Positions 1 through 11,073 of a stretch of DNA of 64,000 bases are shown here, piece by piece. The position numbers and the translations under genes are program-made. A model generated the notes under the pieces. It did no database searches and was not told the DNA's origin. It saw only the letters and a program-made list of their open reading frames with translations. The stretch covers positions 1,908,181 through 1,972,180 of the forward strand of contig BCKK01000003.1 in NCBI GenBank assembly GCA_001600615.1, written 5' to 3'. The DNA is from Dioszegia crocea. Taxonomy: Eukaryota > Basidiomycota > Tremellomycetes > Tremellales > Bulleribasidiaceae. Position 1 is the stretch's first letter, and each line of letters begins with the position of its first letter.

Positions 1-1068
1 ATTCGGTGACGACAGTGGTTTTTTCGCTCTGAATATATTAGCACAATAGGGATAAGGGCGGGAAAAGGGTAGAGACTCACGACGTAGATACCGTCTAGGA
101 ACTTTCTGATCTATTTGGGTCAGCATTGTTCTGATAAGGGGCATGGATTGAGTATGAGGTGGGTTTTGGGGAATAGGAATGTGAATGGAGTAGATGGGGT
201 GTGGATCGTCGCCCGACATTCCCTCCTATTCCGCCTCGCCGTCCTCACGTATATCTTCCCTGAATCCCACCTCTCAACTATGCTCCCAAACTCCACTTGC
301 ACTCCACTCCCAACGAATCCAACCCAGCCCCAAATAGACAGACCCCAACTCACATCCTTGTTCTTGACCCGTGTCTTATCCGTCAAGCTAGCAGCCGACT
401 GCGAAACGTTCTCAATGTCGTTCCCTTGGATGATGAGTTCATCCTTGACTTCCGACAGAGAGACCTTAGAGTCTCCAAGCATGGGGCATTCTCGGACAAT
501 CTTCTCGCCCAAGAAGTTTCGGACCTGGAGTGATTTTCCGTCTTCGGAAGGGATGGCGTTGATGGGGAAATGGGCGTAGACGAGGCGCATCTTGTAGAGG
601 AAGCCCTAAAGGGTTAGCAATTGGCTACAAGTCAAAGAGACGACAAAACTCACCTTGGTGACACCAGTAATCATGTTCTCAACCATTGACTTGACGGTTC
701 GGAGGCAGGCAACGTGCTTCCTTCCACCGTGCCAGATGGTGAATTGGACTTTGTTCTCCTTGGGTGTCTTGACCTGGGGGTATTAGCACAAGTTGGGCAG
801 AGGGTCGGATCAAGGGTCCCTCCTGACTCCATTGCGCCTTTCCATTCTCCCATACGATCCTCTACGCCTCCAGCATCTCCTCCATCATCCCCATACAATG
901 TCGGACGCAACTCCGATCCCAACTCACCACCTGGATGTCCATCTGGATGTGCGCAATGCGCTTGACGAGCTTGCCCCTTGGGCCCTCGACGGTGATGGTT
1001 CGTGCCTTGGAGACAACGGTGACCCCCTCGGGGATGGCGAGGAATTCGACAGAGGTGATATCCTTCAT
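1..1068 (-). CDS. RPL9: 60S ribosomal protein L9 (uL6), 3' end cut by window edge
   Basis: Structural protein of the large ribosomal subunit. Coding exons on the minus strand are 1068-928, 773-654, 605-354, 110-81 and 28 to the left edge. The start is ATG at 1068 ([16 protein letters not shown]). The product shows the L9 hallmarks: [14 protein letters not shown] near residue 30, [20 protein letters not shown] near residue 55, YAHFPIN, RNFLGEK, then KNKD joined to IRKFLDGIY and YVSEK. About 190 residues are visible, the usual full length for the family, so only the last codons and the stop lie outside. The 30-base exon (81-110) is unusually small but supplies the conserved KFLDGIY segment. Introns have GTGAG donors and GCTAA or GCTGAC branch sites. 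Identification is firm. Confidence 0.96.
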
Positions 1069-1645
1069 CTCGGCTGTCGATGGTTGTCGGTGGTAGGTAG
1101 AGTAGACGTTTTGAAGGCTCAGTCAAGCAATCTCAATCTTTGCGGCAGGCTTTGCGGACTGGCGGGTGGAAGGGAAAACGTGGCGAACGGAGTCTCGGCG
1201 TTATGATGATAGGCGGAAGCACTGGTTTCGGAGTGTGGCGGATGCTGTCGGTGATAGGCCTATCGCCGATCATGCCGGCGGCGCCATCCGTAACTCCGGT
1301 AACTAGCGGAAGTAAACATTTAGCCGAAGCTTATGTAACATCGGCTATATCCGTTCGAGTCAGATCTCGACTTGCGTGCTCAGATTCGTCCAACTTTCCA
1401 TCTCACAATCCGATACAGATATATAGATTCATAGATCAATAGTACCCCTTAAGCACGGTCAGACTCCCCGATAGTCCTACGCATACCGAAAAAGAAGAGG
1501 CGCAATTCCCCGTCTTATCCGATTCAACTTGGCGATAGGCCTGCCTCATCATCGGCTAGCCGCTCGACCTCTTATCTCTGTCGCTCGAAGCTTCAATCCA
1601 CGCACCTACTCTTCACCCGCTACCAAAGATACTCCAGCGCCCCTC

Positions 1646-3550
1646 ATGGCTTCTCGAAATGCGATCGTGCCACAGGCCGAAAGGCTCTTTGATGGTAATA
1701 TGCACAAATCAGACGTGTGGTCCATCTTTACGTGAGTCAAACGTACCGATCGTAGAGTTGTTGCTGATTGCCAGCCCCGCCAATGTTCCCGCAGATACCA
1801 TCAACCTGGGTCAGGGCTTCATGAACTGGGCGCCACCCCGATGGATCATGGATGGGCTACACGAAGCCATGACGTCTGAAGTCATGATCAACCACTACTG
1901 CCACCCGCGCGGCCGACCAAAGTTGATTAAGGCGCTCAAGAATCACTTCTCGCCCAAGTTTGAGAATCTCGTTAGGGAGGGAAGAGAGTTGAAGGATACA
2001 GAAATCATGGCGTCTGCTGGTGCAAATTGCGGTATGTTCCCACCTACCCAGCTTAGACTCTGGCTGATTGACAGGAACCTACGCCGCACTAGTCGCACAT
2101 GTCAACCCAGGAGAAGAAGTCATCCTATTCGAACCCTTCTTCGACCAATACTTTGCGTCTATAAAGTTCCAAGGCGCCAACCCCGTCTATGTACCTCTTC
2201 ACCCACCAACCTCTACAACCGGCATCACATCTGGCGCCGACTGGTCAATCGACTTTGCCGAGCTCCGGAAGGCATTCGGACCCAAGACGAAAGCCATCAT
2301 TGTCAATACTCCCCATAACCCCATTGGCAAGGTCTTCACACGCGAGGAGTTGACTAAGATCGCCGAGCTTTGTGTCGAGTTCAACGTGCTCTGCCTGGCG
2401 GACGAGGTGTATGATTGTATGCTCTACGATAATGTTGAGCATGTCCGGATGGCCAGTTTGCCCGGGATGTGGGAGAGGACAATCACTATTGGGTCAGGAG
2501 GCAGTAAGTCTTTATGTCTACGTCGTAAACTTCAGCTGACAGCCAGAATCATTCGCTGCTACAGGATGGAGAATCGGTATGTCCCCCCTACTTTCGTCGC
2601 TAATGTCAGGATGGCTCCTAGGTGACGCTCCCTTAATCTCAGCAACACTAGCCGCACACTCTCGCCTTGTATTCTGTACAAACGCACCACTCCAAGATGC
2701 CGTAGCACTAGGAATCGAAAAGGCCGACGAGCATCAATTCTGGGAAAATCAACTATCGGCCTATCAAGAAAGACGAGATATTATCTGTTCATACTTTGAT
2801 CAATTGGGTTTGGTATACACTAAACCTGAGGGGAGTTACTTTGTGTTGGTGGATATGTCACCGGTGAAGGTTCCGGAGTCATTCGAGGTGCCTAAATTCT
2901 TGACGGACGGTGGGCGAGGGGGGGACTTTATCAAGTGTTGGTGGATGTGTCAGGAGATTGGAGTTGTCGCTATTCCGCCGTCCGAGGTGAGTCTTTTCGT
3001 TTGGGGATGTGAGATGGCGCTGATGAGTTAGTTCTACTGTAAGGAGCATGAGAAGATTGGGGAACGCTTTGCGAGATTTGCTTTCGTGAGTTTGGGTTTC
3101 GCCCTTTGTCTTCTCGTACCTCTATCAGCGTCTTACACTTTTTTCACCTCTTTCTCCTCTCCTCTTTCGAATTTTCGTATTGCTCTTTTCGATCTCATTC
3201 TGCTCCTTCCTCCTCTCGCTCTCCCTTTCTCCTTTTCTTTCTCTCTCTTCATCCCTGTCCCTTGATCTTAACTCTGCGCTGTGATCTCAAAATCAATCTT
3301 GCCCTCAACCCTATCCCCACCTCCACCAATCATCACCTCACATCCCTTCTCGCCTACCTCTACCTCTTCTGGGCCTCATCATTTACGCCCCCAATCATCT
3401 CCCTTCACCCTTATCCACTCCAAACCCCCGCTGACGACCCAGTGCAAAGACCCCGAACTCCTACACGCAGCCGGCAAACGCCTACTCAAGTTGAAAGACT
3501 ACATGGAAACTTCACCCTCTGCGAATGGCGTAAACGGTACGACCGCTTGA
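1646..3550 (+). CDS. BNA3: Kynurenine aminotransferase / cysteine-S-conjugate beta-lyase-like class I aminotransferase
   Basis: PLP-dependent fold-type I aminotransferase of the KAT/Bna3 group, expected to turn kynurenine into kynurenic acid. Exons: 1646-1731, 1775-2031, 2075-2503, 2547-2576, 2610-2986, 3032-3085, 3443-3550; they sum to 447 codons (446 aa). Family marks are INLGQGFMNWAPP near the N-terminus, NTPHNPIGK, ADEVYD, and the Schiff-base lysine in GSGGKSFAATGWRIGW, which is assembled across the 2503/2547 splice. The C-terminus CKDPELLHAAGKRLLKLK matches the family end. The start used is the first in-frame ATG at 1646. The frame stays open upstream from at least 1529 and encodes a presequence-like basic peptide without an ATG (see findings). 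The last intron (3086-3442, 357 bases) is far longer than its neighbours. The exact amino-acid substrate cannot be read from sequence. Confidence 0.92.
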
Positions 3551-4654
3551 GTGTGCCTAGGGACGGACGCAGAAGTATGGTCAGGCGAGGTGCTGCCCTC
3601 CTGGTAGAGAGGGGAAGAAAGAGGCATCATCTACTGGTGGTGGTGCATGTATCTGTGTGGCGGATGGGGCAGTCTCAGCGTGTCGCTGGACCTCGGCTTG
3701 GAGTTTTGACTGCGCGGTCAATGCGTTGGAAGTTGAGGCTAAGAATTACTGATGATAGGTTTACTAACCCCCTGAGTTATACGTCTTGCCTCAAGTACAG
3801 TGGCTGCAAACGTCATCACTTAAACTTACCGAAGTGCACAGTCATTGAGAGCTCTAGTTTTACATGGCTGTTCTTACCTCTACGCCTTGCACATCCTCCG
3901 ACAATTCCACCTGATTCCTAATCCACATTTACCACTCTAATTAATTCAATTGGGAATCTCGAGCGCGCAGATCGGGAGCCGTCCCGCCAGACTTTCTAAG
4001 ACCCGGCGGACTTCCGTCTCACAGTCTTGAACTTGACACGGCGTACATGTACCATACTCAGAGGAGCAAAGCAGCTCGGCGCTCACAATTCGACCTACAG
4101 ACGGTTCTCTCTCGATCTCGTACTACCCAGCTCAGCGCCTCCAGCCCGTATAGTATTCCCCCGCAAGCTTCACCCCGGTCATCTATACATGAGTATATTC
4201 AGGCCTTTTGTACGAGTGTAGAGGCAGCGATCCGACAGATTACCCGCCTGCAGACTTACCGCCCTCGATTAACGAAGCCCTTCTGACTCTGACCGACCGG
4301 GCTTGGATGGGTTATGGCTTTTTCTTGGAGGTTGACTCGTGAGATTTCGCGAAGATTCTCTTGATATTGCTTGCTTTAGTCTACGGACAGGAGAAGTTGA
4401 ACTTAAGCTGATTCAAGATTTCGCGCGTTTGCCTGCCACGCCCAACGTAAAGACAAGTCATGGACACTACCCCCAAGAGCTCAACTTTACAGTACTTTGC
4501 CAATCTTCACATCGACACTCCCACAAGCAATGTAAAATCATATATCCAATATTCTTACACTCTAGCTACTTGTAAACTAATACACAAGTGACCTATAGGC
4601 CATAACCCAAACGTCCCACTGCAGACCTATGATACTTTTATGAACCCTCCCACC
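3551..4654. other. Intergenic, no gene seen
   Basis: This 1.1-kb stretch lies between the 3' ends of the convergent aminotransferase and MFS permease genes. Only short, poorly coding ORFs occur on either strand, and no RNA gene or repeat was recognised. Confidence 0.6.
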
Positions 4655-6493
4655 CTAGATGGTGTACCTGAACCAGTCGACCGCATCTCCATCATCTTCA
4701 AACTCCTTCTTCTCCTCGGCAGTCCAAGGGTGTTCGCGGGCGGCATTACGCGCGTCCTTGATCCTGTTCTGACGGGCGAGGTACCACGACATGAAGGCGG
4801 CAGTGATGATGACGATGGCGCAGTAGGCCACGTTGATGGCGTGACCTTTGATGTAGAGGGGTTTGTCGGTTGAGGGGTAGATGAAGGATGAGATGATACC
4901 GCCGGCCTGAAGGTCAGCTTTGGCCAAGTCGTCAAGAAGGGATAGACTTACATTACCGAACGAAACAATGATGGCGGCAGCAGTACCTTTCCTCAATGAC
5001 CCTCCGGAGTTGTTGGCGCCCCAAGAGACAACAACGGGGATAAGAGGGTAGACGCCGGCAGCAGCGAGGAAAAGACCGGCAAAGTTGGCCTGGGAGTTGG
5101 CAGTCGTGAGGAGGAGCAGGAAACCGATCATACCGACCGAAGCGCACACGATAGCGACGATACCTCGGCGTTGGATCCGGTCGGACGTGTAGCCGGCAGC
5201 GACGGTGGTGATGGCGGCCAAAATGTAAGGGGGGACAGACATGAGCTGGGCGGTAGCGGCGGTGTAGCCCAAGTTGGCGGTGAGGGTAGGGGAGAAGAGG
5301 GAGAAGCAGTAGACGGGCATGAGGGCGCCTTGGAACATGACGGCGAACTGGGGAAGTCAGTTTTGGGGTCAAAAATGGCTCAAACGGCCTGAAAATGGTA
5401 TGAGAGGAGACCTACTGCCCAAACTTTCCAATCTAGGAAGGCGTCCTTGACGAATTTATACTTGAATTCTGCGCTACATCCGTCGTTGTCTTGGAGCAAG
5501 CGGGCCCGAAGGAACTTCCTCTCTTCAGGTTTGAGGAACTTGGCGGTCTCGGGGTAGTCGTACAACATCCAGAAGGAAGCGAAGGCGACGACAACGGTTG
5601 CGATACCCTCCAGGATGAAGATCCATCTGTGGAGTCAGCCCTGAGCTCTTGTTGAAGAGCCAAGTGAAAGAGGAGAAGACTTACCGCCATCCCTGGTAGC
5701 CGGCAATACCGTCCATGAGGTTGATCAATCGCGCAAGCAAACCACCGAAGGCGCCGGCGGCAGTGGCAGCAGAGAAGAAAATGGCGATTCGGAGGTTGAT
5801 TTCGTATCGTCGGTACCATTGTGTAAGGAAGAAAGAGACACCAGGGAAGCTGAGGTGTCAGCCAGGGTACAGGATGGTTGCAGATCGGAGTTCAAGAAAT
5901 TTTAGATTTTTGCCAAAAGTGAAATTTCAACTCACAGTCCAGCCTCAGTGATACCGAGGAACACACGGGTGACGAGTAGGGACTGGTAGTCCTTGACAAA
6001 GCCCATGCCGACCATGACGAAACCCCAAGCCAACATGATTGTGGGCAGCCACATGGACGGTCGCCATGCCTTCATGACCATGTTCGATGGGACCTGATTG
6101 TCAGTCTGGAGCCTTGTACTGGAAGTGGGAAATGGCTCACCTCGAACAAGACATAGAAGGCAAAGAAGATGGCGAGACATGCCGAGTATTCGGTAGGGGA
6201 GAGTTTTAAATCGCCCGACAGGCCGAATAAGTTGGCGTTACCAATGTTGGTACGGTCGAGGAAACTGAGGAGGTAGAGGAGGGATAGCCATGGCACGATG
6301 TGGTAGTCGCTATCACGTCAGCCAATATTCTTTGCTGACCATAGGTAAAAACTCACGTCTTTCTCAATAGAGCCTTCTCATTGATACCATCTGGGTTCTC
6401 GACATCTGCTGATGTGGATGTTGGGGTGGAAGCGCCAGTGTACTCAATGTGCTCCCCAGCGACGTGCTTCTCATCTTCGATGTGGGATGACAT
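4655..6493 (-). CDS. MFS permease of the anion:cation symporter (Dal5/Tna1-like) family
   Basis: Membrane transporter of the major facilitator superfamily, probably importing an organic anion such as allantoate, nicotinate or a related acid. Exons on the minus strand: 6493-6357, 6309-6141, 6093-5936, 5849-5685, 5626-5416, 5347-4952, 4906-4655, giving 496 codons (495 aa). The ACS-family marks are LSFLDRTNIGNANLFGL after TM1, RVFLGITEAGLFPG in TM4-5, and YQGWRWIFILEGI in the central region, followed by a second six-helix half (ALMPVYCFSLFSP, GYTSDRIQRRG). The N-terminus (MSSHIEDEKHVAGEHIEYTG) is a hydrophilic cytosolic tail, and the C-terminus ends in a charged tail. Family assignment is firm. 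Substrate is not, because this family has expanded in fungi with differing specificities. Confidence 0.88.
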
Positions 6494-7604
6494 GGCGGGA
6501 TGTGTGTAGAGGGGGAGGAAGGAGGATGAATGAGGGGAGAAGAAGAAGAACCCCCACCTTTATCTACCCACATTGGGGGTCCACCAAAACACGAGCTAGG
6601 TCTATAAATGGCCCTGAGTCCATCGGCGATCCGCGGAGAATTGCCCGAATGAGCTCAGGCACAATCGGGTATCTGCATTGCCGGCTCAGAATAACCGCTC
6701 GTTGCCTGAATATAACGGCATGTCTCAGGGAAGATGCGGGGTAATCTTGGCCCTGTGTGCGGGGAATGGACACGGGTACTCTCTAAGCGGGGACCCGGGC
6801 CGGGGGAAAGCTCGATCGGTCTCCGAACTGGCTTCAAGGCTTGGCGATTACGATAGGGTCAAGGTGGAGGTGTCTCATTTTGGCTGGGGAGAAGGGTCGG
6901 GCGACTTGGGGCCCTGAGGAACGCTGAGTAAGGCCCAGTGAGGCCCAGTATAGAGTACGAGTGTAGGAATTTGCATACCGCTGTTGTGCCTAGGAGAGTT
7001 GCCGCCGGTGTTCTAAGAATGCCAGGAAGGCCCAGTCCAGGCCAAGATAGTGGTAAGCCTGTAAAGGAAAGATCATTTGCAAGGGCAAAGGCCACGATGG
7101 GAAGATCTGAATGTGAGATCGTAAGGAGTTCTGCAGAGAATAGATCCGGTCAGGGAGCAAATAGATTTTGGCTTCTGTCTCCTTTTTGACTTCAAAGTCA
7201 TGTGTCTAGCTCGATCTACGCAACAAGGTGCTGCGATTGAAACTCATTCACCCAATGATGACTTCTAGGTTCAGGCCTATAAGACGCAACGGAAAGATTG
7301 CGGAAGATTACCGGAGGGTTTGGATTTGGCGCTCTACCATGCTCTAACTGACTGTCGTCTGTCGGCACTGACCACTGACTGCCCGACATCTCGAAGACGT
7401 CCAAGGAGATTACGATCATTGCCCGCCGGAAATGATTGGAGTAGTGTTGGGACTAACAGTGTCGCGCTATATGTGCAGTCATAAAGAGATTCATACCCTT
7501 ACAAAACCTCCTCAAACGCAAGCATAAACCCTCAAAAGTGTCCAAATGTCCCAAAATCGAAATTTCCCGCTGATTCTAACTCCTCTCGACCACCCCTCCC
7601 GTCC
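6494..7604. other. Intergenic, upstream of the MFS permease
   Basis: A 1.1-kb spacer between the 5' end of the permease and the 3' end of secreted-family gene A. No credible gene is present. The part from about 7455 to 7604 resembles the 3' flank of gene B (about 9270-9437), showing that the tandem duplication extends past the stop codons. Confidence 0.6.
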
Positions 7605-8743
7605 CTACAGACTCGCCTTCGAGACGCGACGTTTCCGAGACGCAGCACCGGCTGCTGAAGTGGCCCGTTTTTTGCGTAAAGAGGTAGTCTTCACTTGTAG
7701 TCGGGCGATCGAGCGTCGAGCCTGTCCCTGGGTGTAATATGCTGAGGCACGGGCTGTGGGCGGGCATGTCCCTGGAGTCCCTGGAGCATCCCCGGCTTGA
7801 GACTGCAATGCACCTGTCTGCAAACATCAGCTCAAATCTGTGTAAGCTGGACCTGGAGAAGGGCTTAGGTGGGGTGCAAGTGAAAAGTTAAATCGTACCT
7901 GTGTGTTATAGGTACAGGTTTTGTCGAATTGATCACCGTCCCTAGCGTAGCTGAAACGATTTTAGCATATTGTCACTGCAGCTGACTCGTGCAGGGAAAT
8001 CTACTCACTTGCAAAACTGTTGGCCGTTGGAGCTCTGGGTGCCGAGGTCGCTGACAAATTCTTGCCAGAGAGGTTGCGCAGTACTTTGGGCGGGAATCGG
8101 GCAGTTAAATGGGAGAACTGTGAAAATCAGTCTCAAGCGGAGAAGCGAGTAACTCACCATAGCTTTGTACCTCCGCCGCTGCTCTCTTCCTGAAATTACC
8201 ACCAGCAGATGGCTGAGGGAACCGTCCGTTGTCCAAGGTATTTGGAGGACACAACCGAGAATTCCCAATAATCGAGCTCATAGGCCCCTGGATCGTCAGC
8301 CTGCGACGCAGATCCCAATGGAATGACAAGGAAACATACTGTCCCAGTTGCGTCATACGAACAGCCCAAATTACCATATCTAAATAATGGTCAGCGGCTG
8401 AAGCAGGATCGAGAGTCAAGAGAGATAATAGAAGCGCAGAGATCGATACGACTCACATGCACCGCACTGTCAGATACCCGTCCGGGTCAATATTGTACGA
8501 TCCGCTCGAATAGTCTCGGTAAACGCTTTTGCTAGTAAGCTGAAGGGAGCCGTCTCTGCTAGTCAAAGGACCTGAGAGCATTAATCAGCTCGAATCACAA
8601 CGCGTCCGCATGAGGCAGGACTTACAAATAGTGGAAAAGGCCTGTAGGGCCTGTTCTCCGGTCCGACAAGTCCACGCTGGATCGGTCTGCGCGAGCGACA
8701 GTGGCGCAGTCAGCACCAGCAGACTGAGGATGTTTAGCAACAT
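7605..8743 (-). CDS. Unrecognised secreted cysteine-rich protein, family member A
   Basis: I do not recognise this family. It is a predicted secreted protein of 258 aa with seven exons: 8743-8626, 8571-8457, 8379-8340, 8287-8158, 8117-8009, 7950-7899, 7817-7605. A hydrophobic signal peptide (MLLNILSLLVLTAPLSLAQ) precedes WTCRTGEQALQAFSTIC. Central blocks shared with members B-E are the CP..T.(N/D)(D/N/E)G(R/Q) segment, PSAGGNFRKRAAAEVQSYG, and FNCPIP. The C-terminus is very basic (YYTQGQARRSIARLQ, then RKKRATS and SRKRRVSKASL). Exon 4 (130 bases) and exon 1 (118) have the same lengths as in member B, its tandem neighbour. One cysteine of the C-terminal pair is replaced here (TARAS instead of TACPS). 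The RKR site in exon 4 is a candidate Kex2 cleavage point. The gene is intact. Secretion is predicted from sequence; function is unknown. Confidence 0.85.
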
Positions 8744-9437
8744 TGTGTAAGACGACTGATCCAGGCGAGAATCAGGTGATGATGTTGGGCGGTAGACGGT
8801 AGAGTGTTGCGGAGTTTTGCAAGGATGTTGGTACACAGACAACCACAAGCGGCTGCGAATGTTCAGTTGTTGACATCCTTCTCAGTATGTACGGGAGGTA
8901 TTCAGGGGTGAGATCGGGAAGCGAAGAGGAGCGCTGAAGACCGTTAGCGAAGTGGCTGAAAACGGTCCATCCGATGGCATTCCGCCGGATGACTGCCGTG
9001 CCTGATCGACCGTGCCGGACTCCACCGGCTCTAAACATGGGACACATGCTGACACAGTGACACATGCTTCGGTGTCTCCTATACATCAAGCGCAATCAAG
9101 TGATGAGATATCCACCAGTCTACATACTCTGACGAAGCAAAGAATTGTCCGATGCACAACATGGTGAAACCGCAAAAGAGATCAGCAGATTCACACTCTT
9201 CGTCCCTCATACGCCGGCATACTCCAGCCCGATCCGGACCCTAGCCCAGTCCCATCTGCTATGATCTTGAGTTTAAAGTGACAGCGACGCGCTACTTGTC
9301 GACCTTACAGACATGCATACCCTCATAAAGCTCCCTCTCACGCAAGCGGACCGAACAGAACCTCAACATTGTCCAAATATCCCAAAACCGAAGAATCCCG
9401 CGGATGTCTTTACCCCTCCAGACCGCCTCTCTCATTC
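8744..9437. promoter_or_regulatory. Promoter region of family member A
   Basis: About 0.7 kb upstream of gene A, up to the stop codon of gene B. It shares a diverged block with the upstream region of gene B: TTGTTGACAT, then GGAGGTATTCAGGG, then a GGTCCATCCG(A/G)TGG(C/T)ATTC segment. The promoter was therefore copied with the gene. It contains GTGCCTGA at about 8998, a reduced form of the longer motif found upstream of B and C. No coding sequence is seen. Confidence 0.5.
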
Positions 9438-10610
9438 CTACAAACTCGACTTCGAGACGCGACGCTTGCGACGCGCAGAGGTGGCCCGTTTCTTGCGTAA
9501 AGAGGTAGCCTTCACCTGTCGTCGAGCGATCGAGCGCCGAGCTTGGCCCTGGGTGTACTGTTGAGAAGCGCAGGCTGTTGAGGGACAGGCGCCCATGTAT
9601 GAATTATCCTCTTCAGAAACCAGATTGCCCGTCTACAATCGTCAGCTGTAAATCTTGCATGTCGGACTTTTGAGCAGGCGCTATACTTGCAGTATAGAAT
9701 GGGACTCACCGTCGTGCTATAGGTACAAGTCGTTTCGTGATCGGAGGGGTAGCCATCCCGGTAGTAGCTGAATGAGGTCAATCAACAGGCAGAGACGCTT
9801 CTGAAAGATCATGACTCACGTGCACCCCTGGGTAGGTTCGTCCACGAACTGAGCGTCATATCTTTCGGCGTACTCAGACACCAGTCGCGACTCGTATGCG
9901 AGCGGGGGAATGGGGCAATTAAACGGTGCTGGTGGAAATCAGTCTCGGCAACAACTTCTCTTCTGTACTCACCATAGGCTTGCACATCCGATCCTGCCCT
10001 CTTTCTAAATGTCCCACCAGCAGACGGCCGAGGGCTCAGCCCGTTGTTAAGGGTCTGTGGACAGATCGTGCGATCATTAGACCTCCCATCTGGCAGCAAT
10101 CTCTGGGTAGTCAGCGTCTAACTGACTACTGAAGGTGGCAAAGCGAAAGATTGTTGATAAATATCAGGAAGCCGAACACTTGTCTGGCCATTCAAACTGT
10201 ACATACAACTCGTGAGGATTGTGGCATCATAAGGAGGGCCGTACCTGGAAGCACGTCAGCCCGCAACCGTAACTGGAGAAGGGGAATGAAGAAACGAGAA
10301 AAGGTTTGTAGCTTAGGCAGAAGGATCGATCTGGCTCACGAGCAAAAAATGGCAGCACCGCTCAATTTGTACGACGCATCCCCATATCTTAGAGTTGTAT
10401 ACGTCTGCATGAGCGGAGTGCTCCCATCGCGAGCCATCGCAGGACCTGAGCGACGAGTCAGCACCCGGACCGTAGCAAGGGGATCAACTTACAAAGTGCA
10501 GAATAAGCCTGTAGAGGCTGTTCCCCGGCCCGACAAGTCCACTCCAAATCCGTCTGGGCGAGCGACAGTGACGAAGTCAGCAATAGCAGACTGAGGATGC
10601 TTAGTATCAT
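9438..10610 (-). CDS. Unrecognised secreted cysteine-rich protein, family member B
   Basis: Tandem paralogue of member A, 247 aa, with seven exons: 10610-10493, 10445-10340, 10272-10245, 10102-9973, 9928-9820, 9767-9710, 9632-9438. The signal peptide (MILSILSLLLLTSSLSLAQ) is followed by WTCRAGEQPLQAYSALC. The protein has PSAGGTFRKRAGSDVQAYG, FNCPIPP, CTYSTT and a basic tail (QYTQGQARRSIARRQ, then RKKRATSARRKRRVSKSSL). Exon 3 is only 28 bases and is followed by an intron of 142 bases that retains an exon-like stretch. An alternative reading of exon 3 from 10244 downward gives a stop at the next junction. The 28-base choice keeps frame, restores the conserved TCF motif and gives an open protein. 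Function unknown; predicted secreted. Confidence 0.82.
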
Positions 10611-11073
10611 CGTGTGAGGCGATTGAGCGAGGTTAGGACGAGGTGATGAAGTTGAGAGTTGGCAGTGATTCAGAGTGGTGCACAGGGTGAAAGCATTATA
10701 AATAACCTCAAGTGGTTGCGGAGATTAGTTGTTGACATGCTTTTACAGTACTGGAGGTATTCAGGGATGATAGCGAAATGGCTGATAAGGTCCATCCGGT
10801 GGTATTCGGGCATGGCACATGCCCGCGGTGCCTGAGCGCCTGAGTGGAACATGCCGCATGCGCCTCCACCTGCCTCCACTGACTACATAGCACTGACTCA
10901 GACTGACTCTCCACGAGCTCTGAAACTGCTTGCCATCTGCCACTATCCATACATGCTTCTGGCAAGTTCACATAACATTCCTCTTCAACGTTCCCCACAG
11001 CGCATGATCTAAGGATTTACGACGAGCGGTCCGCGATACTCTACAGCTTGGACCTGAGATGACTGGTATCTAG
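10611..11073. promoter_or_regulatory. Promoter region of family member B
   Basis: Contains the same GTTGTTGACAT...GGAGGTATTCAGGG block as upstream of member A, and the 18-base element at 10827-10844 that recurs exactly upstream of member C. No gene is seen. Confidence 0.5.
10827..10844. promoter_or_regulatory. 18-base element shared by promoters of members B and C
   Basis: GGTGCCTGAGCGCCTGAG occurs here, about 220 bases upstream of the start of member B, and again at 47454-47471, about 130 bases upstream of the start of member C. It contains GCCTGAG twice. Its identity across two clusters 35 kb apart suggests a retained regulatory site. This is an inference from two copies. Confidence 0.4.

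Noticed and set aside
10103..10272. Apparent premature stop in family member B at the exon 3/4 junction
   Set aside because: Choosing the earlier acceptor (10273) and the GTACGG donor (10244) gives an intact, conserved reading, so a pseudogene call is not needed.
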